A stretch of DNA of 64,000 bases from Novosphingobium sp. 9U (GTDB taxonomy: Bacteria; Pseudomonadota; Alphaproteobacteria; Sphingomonadales; Sphingomonadaceae): contig NZ_LR732537.1 in the NCBI RefSeq assembly GCF_902506425.1, positions 21,983 to 85,982 of the forward strand. The letters are read 5' to 3'. The position numbers were made by a program, and so were the translations under genes. Below are positions 1-11,597 of the stretch, one piece after another; the stretch's first letter is position 1, and the number at the start of each line of letters is the position of its first letter. The notes beneath the pieces were generated by a model. It was not told the DNA's origin. It saw nothing but the letters and a program-made list of their open reading frames with translations, and ran no database searches.

Positions 1-674
1 CCCATGCGCTTGTGCCGCGCCTCGCGCTCGGCCAGCTTCTCGGTCACGAACTGGCGCTCGGTGCCGCCGACCACGTCCTTCCAGAAGCGTTGGCGTGCCT
101 CCTCGAACAAGTCCTGGTCGCCCCAGACGTAGCGGGCTTCCAACATGGCGGTGCGGATCGTCAGGTCCGATTTGCACATGCGCACCATCTCGTCGATCGA
201 GCGGCTGGACTGGCCGATCTTGAGGCCGAGATCCCACAGGAAATAGAGCATCGCCTCGATCACCTGCTCGCACCAGGCTGTCGAGCGGATCGGGGTGAGG
301 AAGGCGATATCGACGTCCGAGTGCGGCGCCATCTCGCCGCGGCCATAGCCGCCGACGGCTGCGATCGTGAGCCGCTCACCCTTGGAGCGGTTGCCGGCCG
401 GGTAGACGTGGGTGGTGACGTGATCGTGAATCACACGCAGGATCTGGTCGACCAGGAAGGCCTGCGCCTCGGCGACTTCGTGGCCGGCGCTCGGCTTCTC
501 GACTAGGCGGCGCGCGATCTCCTCGCGGCCTTGAGCCAGAGCATCGCGCAGGATCGGCACGATCTCCTTGCGGGCCTTGGCCGCCCCGAGCTCCTCCACC
601 AGCGTGGCTATGCGGGTGGTGAGACCGCGGCGGTCGATCACCGCGCGTGGCGAGGGGATGCGGATCACGTGCAT
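1..674 (-). CDS. glnD: Bifunctional [protein-PII] uridylyltransferase/uridylyl-removing enzyme, 5' part only
   Basis: The 224 visible N-terminal codons contain the nucleotidyltransferase signature GGYGRGEM followed by SDVDIAF, the metal-binding motif of the GlnD family. The family uridylylates and deuridylylates PII proteins in response to glutamine, so this is a central nitrogen sensor. The gene runs off the left edge, so the HD and ACT domains expected later cannot be checked. The start is forced: an in-frame TAG (684-686) lies three codons before the ATG at 674. No clear Shine-Dalgarno is visible. It is divergent from lgt. Identity is firm; only the start of the protein is seen. Confidence 0.95.
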   Translation of the reverse strand, partial: MHVIRIPSPRAVIDRRGLTTRIATLVEELGAAKARKEIVPILRDALAQGREEIARRLVEKPSAGHEVAEAQAFLVDQILRVIHDHVTTHVYPAGNRSKGERLTIAAVGGYGRGEMAPHSDVDIAFLTPIRSTAWCEQVIEAMLYFLWDLGLKIGQSSRSIDEMVRMCKSDLTIRTAMLEARYVWGDQDLFEEARQRFWKDVVGGTERQFVTEKLAEREARHKRM

Positions 675-834
675 GGGATGTATCTAGGCGGTGCTGCGAC
701 CAAGTGGAAGGCGCAAGGCAGATCCTCCGCTTCCAGCGGAGGATCTTGGTGGCAGCCAAAACCCGCCTTTCTTCCGGCACCGCGCTATGCCAGAAGGCGC
801 GCCGGTGCCGCCAAGGGTGCCGCGCCTATCGAAA

Positions 835-1731
835 GTGACCGCCCGCTTGCTGATCCTGTCCGCCGCCGCCGCTACGGCCCATGAGCCGATCTACTGGGTC
901 AACTTGGGGCTTAAGAACGGCATCGACCTGGGTTTTTTCACGCTTCGGTTCTACTCGCTGGCGTACCTGGCGGGCATCGTGCTGGGCTACTGGCACCTGG
1001 GCCGCATGATCAAGGCGCCAGGCGCACCGATGGCGCAGCGCCATGCCGACGACCTGTTCTTCTACTGCACGCTGGGCATCATCCTGGGCGGGCGCCTGGG
1101 CTATGCGACGTTCTACACCGGCGGCGACACCGGCATCCCCAGCTTGTGGCTGCATCCGGGCGAACTGCTGTCGCTGTGGCACGGCGGCATGAGCTTCCAC
1201 GGCGGGCTGATCGGCGTCATTCTGGCGATCGCCTGGGTCTCGTGGCGCGGGCAGCTGAACTTCATCCGCGTGGCCGACTACATCGCCGTCTGCGTACCTT
1301 TCGGCATGATGTTCGGGCGCCTCGCCAACTTCGTCAATGGCGAGCTGTGGGGCCGCGTTGCCGGACCCGATGTGCCTTGGGCCATGGTCTTCCCCGATGC
1401 CGGTCCGCTGCCGCGGCACCCCAGCCAGCTCTACGAGGCGGCGCTGGAAGGCGCGCTGCTGATCGTGGTCATGCTGCTGCTGTTCTGGAAGACGCGCGCG
1501 CGCTACCGTCCAGGCCTGATGGTCGGCGTGTTTGCGACCGGCATCGCGCTGGCCCGCTTCAGCGTCGAGTTCTTCCGTGAGCCCGATGCCCAGCTGCAGA
1601 GCTTCGCCATGCGCACCGGCCTGTCGATGGGCCAGTGGCTGACGATCCCGCTGATGATCCTGGGCCTGGCGATGGTGGCGCGCGCCCTGGTCAAGCCGGC
1701 GCTCGGCAGAGGACGCCCGGTCATCACATGA
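835..1731 (+). CDS. lgt: Prolipoprotein diacylglyceryl transferase
   Basis: Lgt moves the diacylglyceryl group of phosphatidylglycerol onto the lipobox cysteine of prolipoproteins, in the inner membrane. The protein has several membrane segments and the family motifs LGGRLGYATFYT, HGGMSFHGG and the signature region GRLANFVNGELWGR, followed by HPSQLYEA. I chose GTG at 835 (298 residues, near the usual length) because the open frame further upstream uses rare AGG and CTA codons; ATG at 787 or TTG at 847 are alternatives. It ends in an ATGA overlap with the next gene. Its clients here include the lipobox proteins at 3346, 38130 and 53862. Confidence 0.93.
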   Translation: MTARLLILSAAAATAHEPIYWVNLGLKNGIDLGFFTLRFYSLAYLAGIVLGYWHLGRMIKAPGAPMAQRHADDLFFYCTLGIILGGRLGYATFYTGGDTGIPSLWLHPGELLSLWHGGMSFHGGLIGVILAIAWVSWRGQLNFIRVADYIAVCVPFGMMFGRLANFVNGELWGRVAGPDVPWAMVFPDAGPLPRHPSQLYEAALEGALLIVVMLLLFWKTRARYRPGLMVGVFATGIALARFSVEFFREPDAQLQSFAMRTGLSMGQWLTIPLMILGLAMVARALVKPALGRGRPVIT

Positions 1732-2792
1732 GCCGCCTCGCCGATGATGCGGGCGAGCCGCTGACGGCGATCTTCCAGCGCCTGATCGCCAACACCGGCC
1801 CGATCAGCGTCCAGTACTTCATGGGCGAGTCCAACGCCCGCTACTACGCCTCGCGCGATCCGCTGGGTGATGCGGGCGACTTCATCACCGCGCCAGAGAT
1901 CAGCCAGATGTTCGGAGAGCTGGTCGGCCTGTGGCTGGCCGACATCTGGCTGCGTGCCGGCAGTCCCGAGCCCGTGCACTACGTCGAGTTGGGCCCGGGC
2001 CGCGGCACCCTGGCGCGCGACGCCCTGCGATCGGCGGCCAAGTTCGGGCTGGTACCGCAAGTTCAGTTCGTCGAAGGTTCTGCAGCGCTCAAGGCGCTGC
2101 AGGTGGAGGCGGTGCCGCAGGCGGTATGGCACGCCGACCTCTCGACCCTGCCCACCAGCGGGCCCATCCTGCTGGTCGCCAACGAGTTCTTGGACGCGCT
2201 GCCGATCCGCCAGCTGGTCAAGGCGACCGGAGGCTGGCGCGAGCGAATGGTGGCGGTGCACGAAGGCGCATTCGTCGGCCTCGCTGGAGAGCGCCCGATG
2301 GATGTCGCGGTTCCGGAAACTCTGCGTGAGGCCGAGTCGGGCACCTTGATCGAGACATGTCCTGGCGCCGCCGCCGCCGTCTACGAAGTGGCCGGCCGAC
2401 TGGTCGAGCAGGGCGGCGCCGCGCTGTTCATCGACTATGGCCATGACGCGGTGCGCACCGGATCGACGCTGCAGGCCTTGCGCGCGCACCGGAAGGTCGA
2501 CGCCTTTGCGCACCCAGGCGAGGCGGACCTCACCGCCCACGTCGACTTCGCCACGCTCGCCAACGTGGCTCTATCCCGCGGCTGCCGCTGGCTCGGCACG
2601 GTGCAGCAGGGCGATTGGCTGCGCGCGCTGGGGATCGAGGCACGCGCCCAGAGCCTCGCGCAGTTCGCGCCCGAGCACGCCGATGCTATAGCGGCCGCTA
2701 GGGACCGGTTGATTGGGGAAGACGAGATGGGGGCGCTGTTCAAGGTGATGGGGCTGGCTTCGCCCGCCTGGCCCGATGGAGCGGGCTTCTGA
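1728..2792 (+). CDS. SAM-dependent methyltransferase, MidA/NDUFAF7 (DUF185) family
   Basis: The 354-residue protein has a class I methyltransferase core with the glycine-rich SAM loop in VELGPGRGTLARDAL, preceded by the DUF185-typical stretch YYASRDPLGDAGDFITAP. Eukaryotic and mitochondrial members (MidA, NDUFAF7) dimethylate an arginine of the complex I subunit NDUFS2; bacterial members probably act on NuoD-like targets, but that is inference. The ATG overlaps the lgt stop (ATGA) and the stop overlaps the next ATG (TGATG), so lgt, this gene and the following membrane protein form a translationally coupled operon. Family assignment is secure, substrate is not. Confidence 0.88.
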   Translation: MSRLADDAGEPLTAIFQRLIANTGPISVQYFMGESNARYYASRDPLGDAGDFITAPEISQMFGELVGLWLADIWLRAGSPEPVHYVELGPGRGTLARDALRSAAKFGLVPQVQFVEGSAALKALQVEAVPQAVWHADLSTLPTSGPILLVANEFLDALPIRQLVKATGGWRERMVAVHEGAFVGLAGERPMDVAVPETLREAESGTLIETCPGAAAAVYEVAGRLVEQGGAALFIDYGHDAVRTGSTLQALRAHRKVDAFAHPGEADLTAHVDFATLANVALSRGCRWLGTVQQGDWLRALGIEARAQSLAQFAPEHADAIAAARDRLIGEDEMGALFKVMGLASPAWPDGAGF

Positions 2793-3304
2793 TGGCCACG
2801 CTTGCCTCTGCCGTCCCAGTGCGGCGCGAGCCGGTGACGATCGCGCCCGACCGTGTGGAGCGGGTGCTGGGCGTGCTTACGATCTTGCTGCTCGGCTTCG
2901 TACTGGCGGCGCTGCTGCGCGGCTCTGCACACTGGAGCCGGTTGCCCCTCATCCTGTGGGTACACCTCGCGACCATGATCACGACGCTGGCGCTGACGCC
3001 GGCGATCCTGTGGATGCGGCGGGGTACCCGGCTGCATCGGCGGCTGGGCTATGCCTGGGTCTCGGCGCTGGCCTTGACGGCGATCGACAGCTTCGCGATC
3101 CGCACCAGCGGGCACCTGAGCCTGATCCACATCCTCTCCGTGGTGACCCTCTGCGCCTTGCCGATGCTGGTGATCTCGGCGCGCCGGCACGACCACAAGC
3201 GCCACCGCCGTGTCGTGCGCGGGCTGGTCATCGGCGCTCTGCTGACGGCAGGGTTCTTCACCTTCCCGTTCCACCGCATGCTGGGCAGCTGGCTGTTCGG
3301 TTAG
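2792..3304 (+). CDS. DUF2306-like integral membrane protein
   Basis: This 170-residue protein has about four hydrophobic segments (near residues 25-45, 55-75, 85-105 and 110-130) plus a hydrophobic C-terminal stretch. Histidines are spread through the loops, including GTRLHRRLGYAW and HDHKRHRRVVRG. The pattern resembles the DUF2306 family of small membrane proteins, which have no established function. The start overlaps the stop of the methyltransferase by one base, making it the last gene of the lgt operon. Nothing in the sequence points to a specific role. Confidence 0.7.
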   Translation: MATLASAVPVRREPVTIAPDRVERVLGVLTILLLGFVLAALLRGSAHWSRLPLILWVHLATMITTLALTPAILWMRRGTRLHRRLGYAWVSALALTAIDSFAIRTSGHLSLIHILSVVTLCALPMLVISARRHDHKRHRRVVRGLVIGALLTAGFFTFPFHRMLGSWLFG

Positions 3305-3345
3305 CCTTAAGGGCAAGCCCGCCAGCCGACGTTGCGCCGTTCGCG

Positions 3346-5109
3346 CTACTTGATCTCCGTCACCCGACCATCATTGGGAACCTGGCGCATAGGCACCGCA
3401 GTCAGCCAGGCCTCCATTGCATCCACGTCGATCCCAGCGCGCACCTTGTCGGTGGCCTGCGTGAACTGCACGAAGAAGTCACCGCCCTCCGAGAGGAAGC
3501 TGTTGCTGGCCACGCGATACTTGGCAGCTGGCACCAGCGGCTTGCCGTCCAGTGTCAACGATACCACGCGGTGTCCGGAGGGGCGGCGCATATCGTAGCT
3601 GTAGCGCATGTTGGCAGAGGGCGCGATCACCTGCTGAGTGTTCTGGTCGTCCAGGCCGTTCTCGATCAGAGCCAGGATCTGCGCGCCGGTCATCGTTTGC
3701 ACCACCAGCTCGTTGTTGAACGGCTGCACCGCGTAGAGCTGGCCGAAGGTCACCGTGCCATCGGCCGCGGGCGTCAGCGAAGTGCGCACGCCGAACGGGT
3801 TGGTGAACGCCACTTGCGCACCCAGCTTGCGCGTGGCGCCCAGCTGGCTGTCGGCGATCAGGTAGCCGAGCGGACCGCCGCGCCAGCTGCCGTCGCCCTC
3901 GGTCTTGATCGCCGGGCCCGACAAGTGGCCGGCGAGGCGCGAAGTTTCCTTCACCACGTCATCGACGTAGCGCTTCACGTAAGTGGCGACCTCCGGCTTG
4001 GGTGCGAAGCGGGGCACGCGGTCGGTGTTGGGGATTGCCCCGCGCGAGCCGGTGTAAGGCTGCGACTGCACGATCACGTTGCGCGCTTTCTTGGCGATCA
4101 GCGCGTGGGTCTTGGGATCGAAATTCAGCGTGATGTCGGTGACGAGCTCGCCGTAGACGCCGGCGCTGGTCAGCAGGATCGGGTGCGAGGGATCAGGCCC
4201 TGCCCGCTCGCAGACATAGGGCCAATGCGTGTGGCCGGAGACGACCACGTCCACGCCAGGCTTCAGCCGATCGAGGATCGGGTTGATGTCACCGGTGAAC
4301 TGGTTGCAGCCGCTGACGTCGTTGAAGTCCGGCGTCTTGCCGCCCTGATGGATCAGCACCACGACCGCATCGGCGCCCTGGGCCTTCAGCTTGGGCACCA
4401 GCGCATTGATGGTGTCCGCCTCGTCCTCGAAGCGCAGGCCCTTCAACGCGTCCGGCGAAACCAGCGCCGGTACCGTGCGCAGCGACAGGCCGATGAAGCC
4501 CAGCGTGATCTTGCCGGCCGGCGTGTCGAAGGTCTTCAGCCCTGTGCCGGGGAACAGCGTCTGCCCGTCGTCCTTAATGGTGCTGGCCGAGAGGTACTTG
4601 TAGCTGGCGCCCTTGAATTGCTCGAGGCGGCAGGGCTCGTGCCGGGTGTTCTTCGCGCAGCCGCCGTTCTGCAGGCGCAGCAGTTCGGCCGAGCCACGGT
4701 CGAACTCGTGATTGCCGACGGCGTTGAACTCCAGCCCGATGCGGTTCATCACGCCGACCGCCGGCTCGTCAAGGTAGAGCGAGGAGGCGAGCTGCGAGGC
4801 GCTGGTGAGATCGCCCGCGGCGACGACGACATGATTGGGATGCTCGGCCTTGATCGCGTCCACGGCCGAAGCCAGCCAGGCTGCGCCACCCGCCGGCACG
4901 CCGGTCACGGTGCCGTCGGGATCGATCAGGTTTACCGACTGCTTGGGCGGCTCCAGCGCGCCGTGGAAGTCGTTGATCGCGACGACGCCGATCTCGATCG
5001 GAGCTTGCGCCGTAGCGGCCGGTGTTTGGCGAGGTGCCTGCGGGGTCGCACAGGCGGCGAGCATCGAGGCGAGAAGCAGCGGTGCGCTGCGCTTGCTAAG
5101 GGAATTCAT
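3346..5109 (-). CDS. 5'-nucleotidase/2',3'-cyclic phosphodiesterase-type lipoprotein
   Basis: The 587-residue protein begins with a lipoprotein signal peptide with lipobox LAAC (Cys20). It has the metallophosphoesterase motifs NDFHG (46-50), GD (99-100), GNHEFDRG (132-139) and a later GHTHW, followed by the 5'-nucleotidase C-terminal substrate domain. Such enzymes release phosphate from nucleotides outside the cytoplasm; here the site is probably the periplasm with a lipid anchor. It stands alone, convergent with the lgt operon and downstream of the gyrB/protease unit. No clear ribosome binding site precedes the ATG. Exact substrate (UshA-like or cyclic-nucleotide) cannot be told. Confidence 0.9.
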   Translation of the reverse strand: MNSLSKRSAPLLLASMLAACATPQAPRQTPAATAQAPIEIGVVAINDFHGALEPPKQSVNLIDPDGTVTGVPAGGAAWLASAVDAIKAEHPNHVVVAAGDLTSASQLASSLYLDEPAVGVMNRIGLEFNAVGNHEFDRGSAELLRLQNGGCAKNTRHEPCRLEQFKGASYKYLSASTIKDDGQTLFPGTGLKTFDTPAGKITLGFIGLSLRTVPALVSPDALKGLRFEDEADTINALVPKLKAQGADAVVVLIHQGGKTPDFNDVSGCNQFTGDINPILDRLKPGVDVVVSGHTHWPYVCERAGPDPSHPILLTSAGVYGELVTDITLNFDPKTHALIAKKARNVIVQSQPYTGSRGAIPNTDRVPRFAPKPEVATYVKRYVDDVVKETSRLAGHLSGPAIKTEGDGSWRGGPLGYLIADSQLGATRKLGAQVAFTNPFGVRTSLTPAADGTVTFGQLYAVQPFNNELVVQTMTGAQILALIENGLDDQNTQQVIAPSANMRYSYDMRRPSGHRVVSLTLDGKPLVPAAKYRVASNSFLSEGGDFFVQFTQATDKVRAGIDVDAMEAWLTAVPMRQVPNDGRVTEIK

Positions 5110-5208
5110 GGGGTGCTTCTATCGGACGGTGGTGTGACAAGCCAATGGCGTTTGTTGCGAGCCGTTGATCATTCGCATCTGCAGCAACGATGGCCATAAG
5201 GCCGACCC

Positions 5209-5594
5209 CTAAGCTCCTGCCTCCAGCGCATGCATCTGCTCGTCGGTGAGGCCGAAGTGGTGCCCGACCTCATGCACCACCACATGCGTGACCAGATCGC
5301 CCAGCGCCACGCCCGTCTCGCACCACTCGGCCAGCAGGGGCTGACGGAACAACCGGATCACCGGCGGCATGTGCCCCGACGACCAGACCGACTCTTTGTC
5401 CATCGCATAGCCCTGGTAGACGCCCGATAGCTCCCACGGATCGTTGAGCCCGACGGCAGCCAGCGTCTCGTCATCGGCAAACTCCTCGACCAGCACGCGG
5501 ATGCCCTCGAGGTGCCGGGCGAACGGCTCGGGAATGCGCGCGAAGGCCTCGTGCGCCAGGGCCTCCAGCGCGGCCGCGTCGGGCGCCTTGGCCA

Positions 5595-5595
<1 letters not shown>
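5209..5595 (-). CDS. Small zincin-type metallopeptidase (DUF1025-like)
   Basis: This 128-residue protein carries the zinc-binding motif HEVGHHFG in VVVHEVGHHFGLTDEQM near its C terminus. Length and motif fit the short family of putative zinc proteases often annotated as metallopeptidase family protein. The ATG at 5595 overlaps the gyrB stop (TGATG), so it is translated with gyrB. No signal peptide is seen, so it is probably cytoplasmic. No substrate is known for the family. Confidence 0.85.
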
Positions 5596-8150
<2,555 letters not shown>

Positions 8151-8261
8151 CTAAAGCGAAATGGGCGCGGGTATCCACAGGGGGCGGGCGTTCCGGAAAT
8201 GAGGCTTGGCGCTTGGCGCTCGCTGCGCCAGTGTAGTGGCACAAGAACAAGGGGCCCGCTT

Positions 8262-9680
8262 ATGACGACGATGCCGATGAAGACGATCCTGACCGCACTC
8301 CTCGCAACCGCGCTGGTGGCGCCATCGCTCGCAGCTGCGCAGACCACGTTGCGTCCCGATCAGCAGGAGTTCTTCGGCCTCTACAAGGAGCTGATCGAAA
8401 CCAACACCACCGTCACGCAAGGGAGCTGCACGGACGCTGCGGCAAAGATGGCCGCGCGGCTGAAGGCGGCTGGGTTCAAGGACGACCAGCTGATCCCGTT
8501 CAGCACGCCAGAGCATCCCAAAGACGGTGGCCTGGTGGCGATCTATCCGGGCACGACCAAGCAGAAGCCGATGCTCCTGCTCGCCCACATCGACGTGGTC
8601 GAGGCCAAGCGCGAGGATTGGGAGCGCGATCCGTTCAAGCTGGTCGAGGAGAACGGCTATTACTACGCCCGCGGCGCGGTGGACGACAAGGCGCAGGCGG
8701 CGATCTGGACCGACACGCTGGTCCGCTTCGCCAAGGCCGGAGTGAAGCCCAAGCGCACGATCAAGCTGGCGCTGACCTGTGGCGAAGAGACTAGCGGGGC
8801 CTTCAACGGCGCCGAGTGGCTGGCGAAGAACAAGCGCGACCTGATCGACGCGGAGTTCGCGCTGAACGAAGGCGGCGGTGGGCGGACGGATGGAAACGGC
8901 AAGGTGCTGGTCCAGACGTTGCAGGTGGGCGAAAAGGCCTACCAGGACTTCACGCTGACCACCACGAACCCCGGCGGCCACAGCTCGCAGCCAGTCCCGG
9001 ACAACGCGATCTACAAGCTCTCGGCCGCCTTGCTGAAGGTCGGCGCATACGAGTTCCCCGCCGAGCTCAACGATGTGACTCGCGCCTACTTCACGCGCTC
9101 GGCAAAGCTGCGCGGAGGCGAGGTGGGGCAAGCGATGACCGCCATCGCCGCCAATGTGAACGACAAGGCGGCGCTGGCCGTGCTGGACAAGGACAAGCAG
9201 TTCCATTCGATGCTGCGCACCACGTGCGTCGCGACGATGGTCGATGCTGGCCATGCGCAGAATGCGTTGCCGCAGCGCGCGACCGCGAACGTCAATTGCC
9301 GCATGTTCCCTGGCCGCACTTCGGACGAAACTCAGGCCGCACTGGCTGCCGCGATCGGTGATCCGGGCGTGAAGATCGAGCAGAAGGTCAAAGGCAAGCC
9401 GATCGCGAAGTCGCCCCCGCTCGATCCGGCGATCGTCAAGCCGGTCGAGACGCTGGCGGCCAAGTACTTCCCAGGGGTGCCGGTGGTGCCATCGATGTCG
9501 ACCGGCGCGACCGATGGCGTGTACATGGGCTCAGTGGGTATCCCGACTTACGGTGTGCCGAGCGTCTGGACCGATCCGGACGGCAACGGCACGCACGGGC
9601 TGAACGAGCGGGTGGAAGCCAAGTCGCTCTATACGGCGCGCGACTACCTCTACGATCTGGTGAAGACGCTGGCCGGCTAA
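8262..9680 (+). CDS. Secreted M20 family metallopeptidase
   Basis: The 472-residue protein starts with a signal peptide ending near AAAQ. It has the M20 zinc-site motifs LLLAHIDVVEA, RGAVDDKAQ and the catalytic pair in CGEETSGAFNG, plus a dimerisation-domain glycine-rich region (NPGGHSSQP). M20 enzymes hydrolyse peptides or N-acyl amino acids; the signal peptide suggests periplasmic peptide turnover. I chose ATG at 8262 with a weak AAGGGG upstream; ATG at 8271 is possible. It is divergent from gyrB and followed by a strong hairpin terminator. Confidence 0.9.
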   Translation: MTTMPMKTILTALLATALVAPSLAAAQTTLRPDQQEFFGLYKELIETNTTVTQGSCTDAAAKMAARLKAAGFKDDQLIPFSTPEHPKDGGLVAIYPGTTKQKPMLLLAHIDVVEAKREDWERDPFKLVEENGYYYARGAVDDKAQAAIWTDTLVRFAKAGVKPKRTIKLALTCGEETSGAFNGAEWLAKNKRDLIDAEFALNEGGGGRTDGNGKVLVQTLQVGEKAYQDFTLTTTNPGGHSSQPVPDNAIYKLSAALLKVGAYEFPAELNDVTRAYFTRSAKLRGGEVGQAMTAIAANVNDKAALAVLDKDKQFHSMLRTTCVATMVDAGHAQNALPQRATANVNCRMFPGRTSDETQAALAAAIGDPGVKIEQKVKGKPIAKSPPLDPAIVKPVETLAAKYFPGVPVVPSMSTGATDGVYMGSVGIPTYGVPSVWTDPDGNGTHGLNERVEAKSLYTARDYLYDLVKTLAG

Positions 9681-9691
9681 GCGCACACATG

Positions 9692-9723
9692 AAAAAGGCG
9701 GCCCCTTGCAGGGCCGCCTCTTC
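9692..9723. terminator. Bidirectional rho-independent terminator
   Basis: An 8-bp perfect stem (GGCGGCCC at 9697-9704 pairing with GGGCCGCC at 9711-9718) has a 6-base loop. It is preceded by AAAAA and followed by TCTTC. Read leftward the stem is followed by TTTTT, the better orientation, which ends the 26-codon gene at 9744-9824; read rightward it can end the M20 peptidase message. Confidence 0.8.
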
Positions 9724-9743
9724 GGTCTCAGCTACTCAATTCC

Positions 9744-9824
9744 TCAGGCGAGGGTGAGAGCGAACGCAAGGGCGCTAGCGCCCAGGGCCGCGGCGAGACC
9801 GAACGTGCGTTGCACGATGGTCAT
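9744..9824 (-). CDS. 26-residue hydrophobic peptide, function unknown
   Basis: A short reading frame of 26 codons plus stop starts at an ATG preceded by a textbook AGGAGG with good spacing (AGGAGGAAAGTGCC then ATG). It encodes a short basic start (MTIVQRTFG) and one hydrophobic helix rich in Ala and Leu, so a single-pass inner-membrane peptide is likely. It ends just before the strong terminator at 9692-9723 and has its own upstream region of about 200 bases shared with guaA. The combination of ribosome site, frame and terminator argues it is a real gene. I know no function for it. Confidence 0.65.
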   Translation of the reverse strand: MTIVQRTFGLAAALGASALAFALTLA

Positions 9825-9931
9825 GGCACTTTCCTCCTGTTGGGTCCGGGTCAGCGCTTGTAGCCGCCAATCCCTTCGCAAATGCAACATAGGAGGGTTA
9901 GTAATTTTCGCAATGCCGAAGGTAACAATCG

Positions 9932-9952
9932 CACTTGCACAATCTGCAAGTG
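9932..9952. promoter_or_regulatory. Perfect inverted repeat in the guaA upstream region
   Basis: The arms CACTTGCA and TGCAAGTG are separated by five bases. The repeat sits about 70 bases before guaA and about 110 bases before the divergent 26-codon gene. Its size is typical of a dimeric repressor site; no regulator can be assigned. Confidence 0.4.
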
Positions 9953-10021
9953 AGCAGACGCATGCTCCGGGTTGACTGTGCCTCTCTGGACACGCCGGGC
10001 ACTCGCGACTAACCCGCCGCC

Positions 10022-11581
10022 ATGACCATCCAGCCTTCTGAGACCGTCCTGATCGTCGACTTCGGTAGCCAGGTGACGCAGCTGATCGCGCGCCGCGTGC
10101 GCGAAGCAGGCGTCTATTCCGAGATCGCGCCGTTCTCCGCCGCGGAGGAGGCCTATGCCCGACTCGACCCGGTGGGCGTGATCCTTTCCGGTTCACCCGC
10201 GTCCGTGCTGGACGAGAATGGCCCGCGTATTCCCAACACGATCCTCGAGAGCGGGCGCCCAATGCTCGGCATCTGCTACGGCCAGCAGGCGCTGACGCAT
10301 CAGCTCGGTGGCGAAGTGCTCCTGGGAGACAGCGGCGAGTTCGGCCGCGCCTTCATCGAGATCGACGACACCTGCGCGTTGTTCGATGGCCTCTGGCAGG
10401 TCGGCGAGCGCCACCAGGTGTGGATGAGCCATGGCGACAAGGTGACCAGCCTCGCTCCCGGCTTCCGCCCCGTCGCTGCTAGCCCGGGGGCGCCGTTCGC
10501 GGTCATCGCCGATGACGCGAAGCGCATCTACGCCATGCAGTTCCACCCCGAGGTGGTGCACACGCCCGACGGCGGCAAGCTGCTCAAGAACTTCGTGCGC
10601 CATGTTTGCGGCATGTCCGGCGACTGGACGATGGCCGAGTTCCGCAAGACCAAGATCGAGGAGATCCGTCAGCAAGTCGGCTCCGGCCGGGTGATCTGCG
10701 GGCTTTCGGGTGGTGTCGACAGCGCAGTCGCCGCACTGCTGATCCACGAGGCGATCGGCGACCAGCTGACCTGCGTGTTCGTCGATGGCGGCATCCTGCG
10801 CCAGGGCGAGGCCGAGCAGGTCGTCTCGCTGTTCCGCGGGCACTACAACATCCCACTGGTTCACGTGGATGCCTCGACGCTGTTCCTCAACGGCCTCAAG
10901 GGCGTCACCGACCCTGAGGCCAAGCGCAAGTTCATCGGCAAGACCTTCATCGACGTGTTCGAGGACGAGGCGAAGAAGATCGGCGGCGCCGAGTTCCTGG
11001 CGCAAGGCACGCTCTATCCCGATGTGATCGAGAGCGTCAGCTTCACCGGTGGTCCCTCGGTGACGATCAAGAGCCATCACAACGTCGGCGGCCTGCCCGA
11101 GCGCATGAACATGAAGCTCGTCGAGCCCTTGCGCGAGCTGTTCAAGGACGAAGTGCGCGAGCTCGGCCGCGAGCTCGGTCTTCCTGAGATCTTCGTTGGC
11201 CGCCATCCGTTCCCAGGGCCGGGCCTCGCCATCCGCATCCCCGGCGAAGTGACGCGTGAGCGCTGCGACATCCTGCGCAAGGCCGACGCGATCTACCTGG
11301 AAGAGATCCGCAACGCCGGGCTCTACGACGCGATCTGGCAGGCCTTTGCGGTGCTACTGCCGGTGAAGACCGTCGGCGTCATGGGTGACGGGCGCACTTA
11401 CGATAACGTCTGCGCGCTGCGCGCCGTCACCTCCACCGACGGCATGACCGCCGACATCTATCCGTTCGACGCGCAGTTCCTCAGCCGCGTGTCGACACGC
11501 ATCATCAACGAGGTGCGCGGCATTAACCGCGTCGTCTACGACTACACCAGCAAGCCGCCCGGCACGATCGAGTGGGAGTGA
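10022..11581 (+). CDS. guaA: GMP synthase (glutamine-hydrolysing)
   Basis: The 519-residue enzyme converts XMP to GMP using glutamine and ATP. The N-terminal class I amidotransferase domain has the nucleophile in GICYGQQ (Cys85) and the His-Glu pair in QFHPEVVHT. The ATP pyrophosphatase domain has the PP-loop [14 protein letters not shown], and the C-terminal dimerisation domain ends PPGTIEWE as is typical. Length is normal. No clear ribosome site precedes the ATG. It is monocistronic and convergent with aroC (16 bases apart). Confidence 0.98.
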   Translation: MTIQPSETVLIVDFGSQVTQLIARRVREAGVYSEIAPFSAAEEAYARLDPVGVILSGSPASVLDENGPRIPNTILESGRPMLGICYGQQALTHQLGGEVLLGDSGEFGRAFIEIDDTCALFDGLWQVGERHQVWMSHGDKVTSLAPGFRPVAASPGAPFAVIADDAKRIYAMQFHPEVVHTPDGGKLLKNFVRHVCGMSGDWTMAEFRKTKIEEIRQQVGSGRVICGLSGGVDSAVAALLIHEAIGDQLTCVFVDGGILRQGEAEQVVSLFRGHYNIPLVHVDASTLFLNGLKGVTDPEAKRKFIGKTFIDVFEDEAKKIGGAEFLAQGTLYPDVIESVSFTGGPSVTIKSHHNVGGLPERMNMKLVEPLRELFKDEVRELGRELGLPEIFVGRHPFPGPGLAIRIPGEVTRERCDILRKADAIYLEEIRNAGLYDAIWQAFAVLLPVKTVGVMGDGRTYDNVCALRAVTSTDGMTADIYPFDAQFLSRVSTRIINEVRGINRVVYDYTSKPPGTIEWE

Positions 11582-11597
11582 GCGGCGCGCCTACTCG

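Noticed and set aside
2776..5199. Long open frame on the plus strand opposite the 5'-nucleotidase gene
   Set aside because: It is a mirror of GC-rich coding on the other strand, has low-complexity Arg/Ala/His composition, and overlaps genes with clear family motifs.
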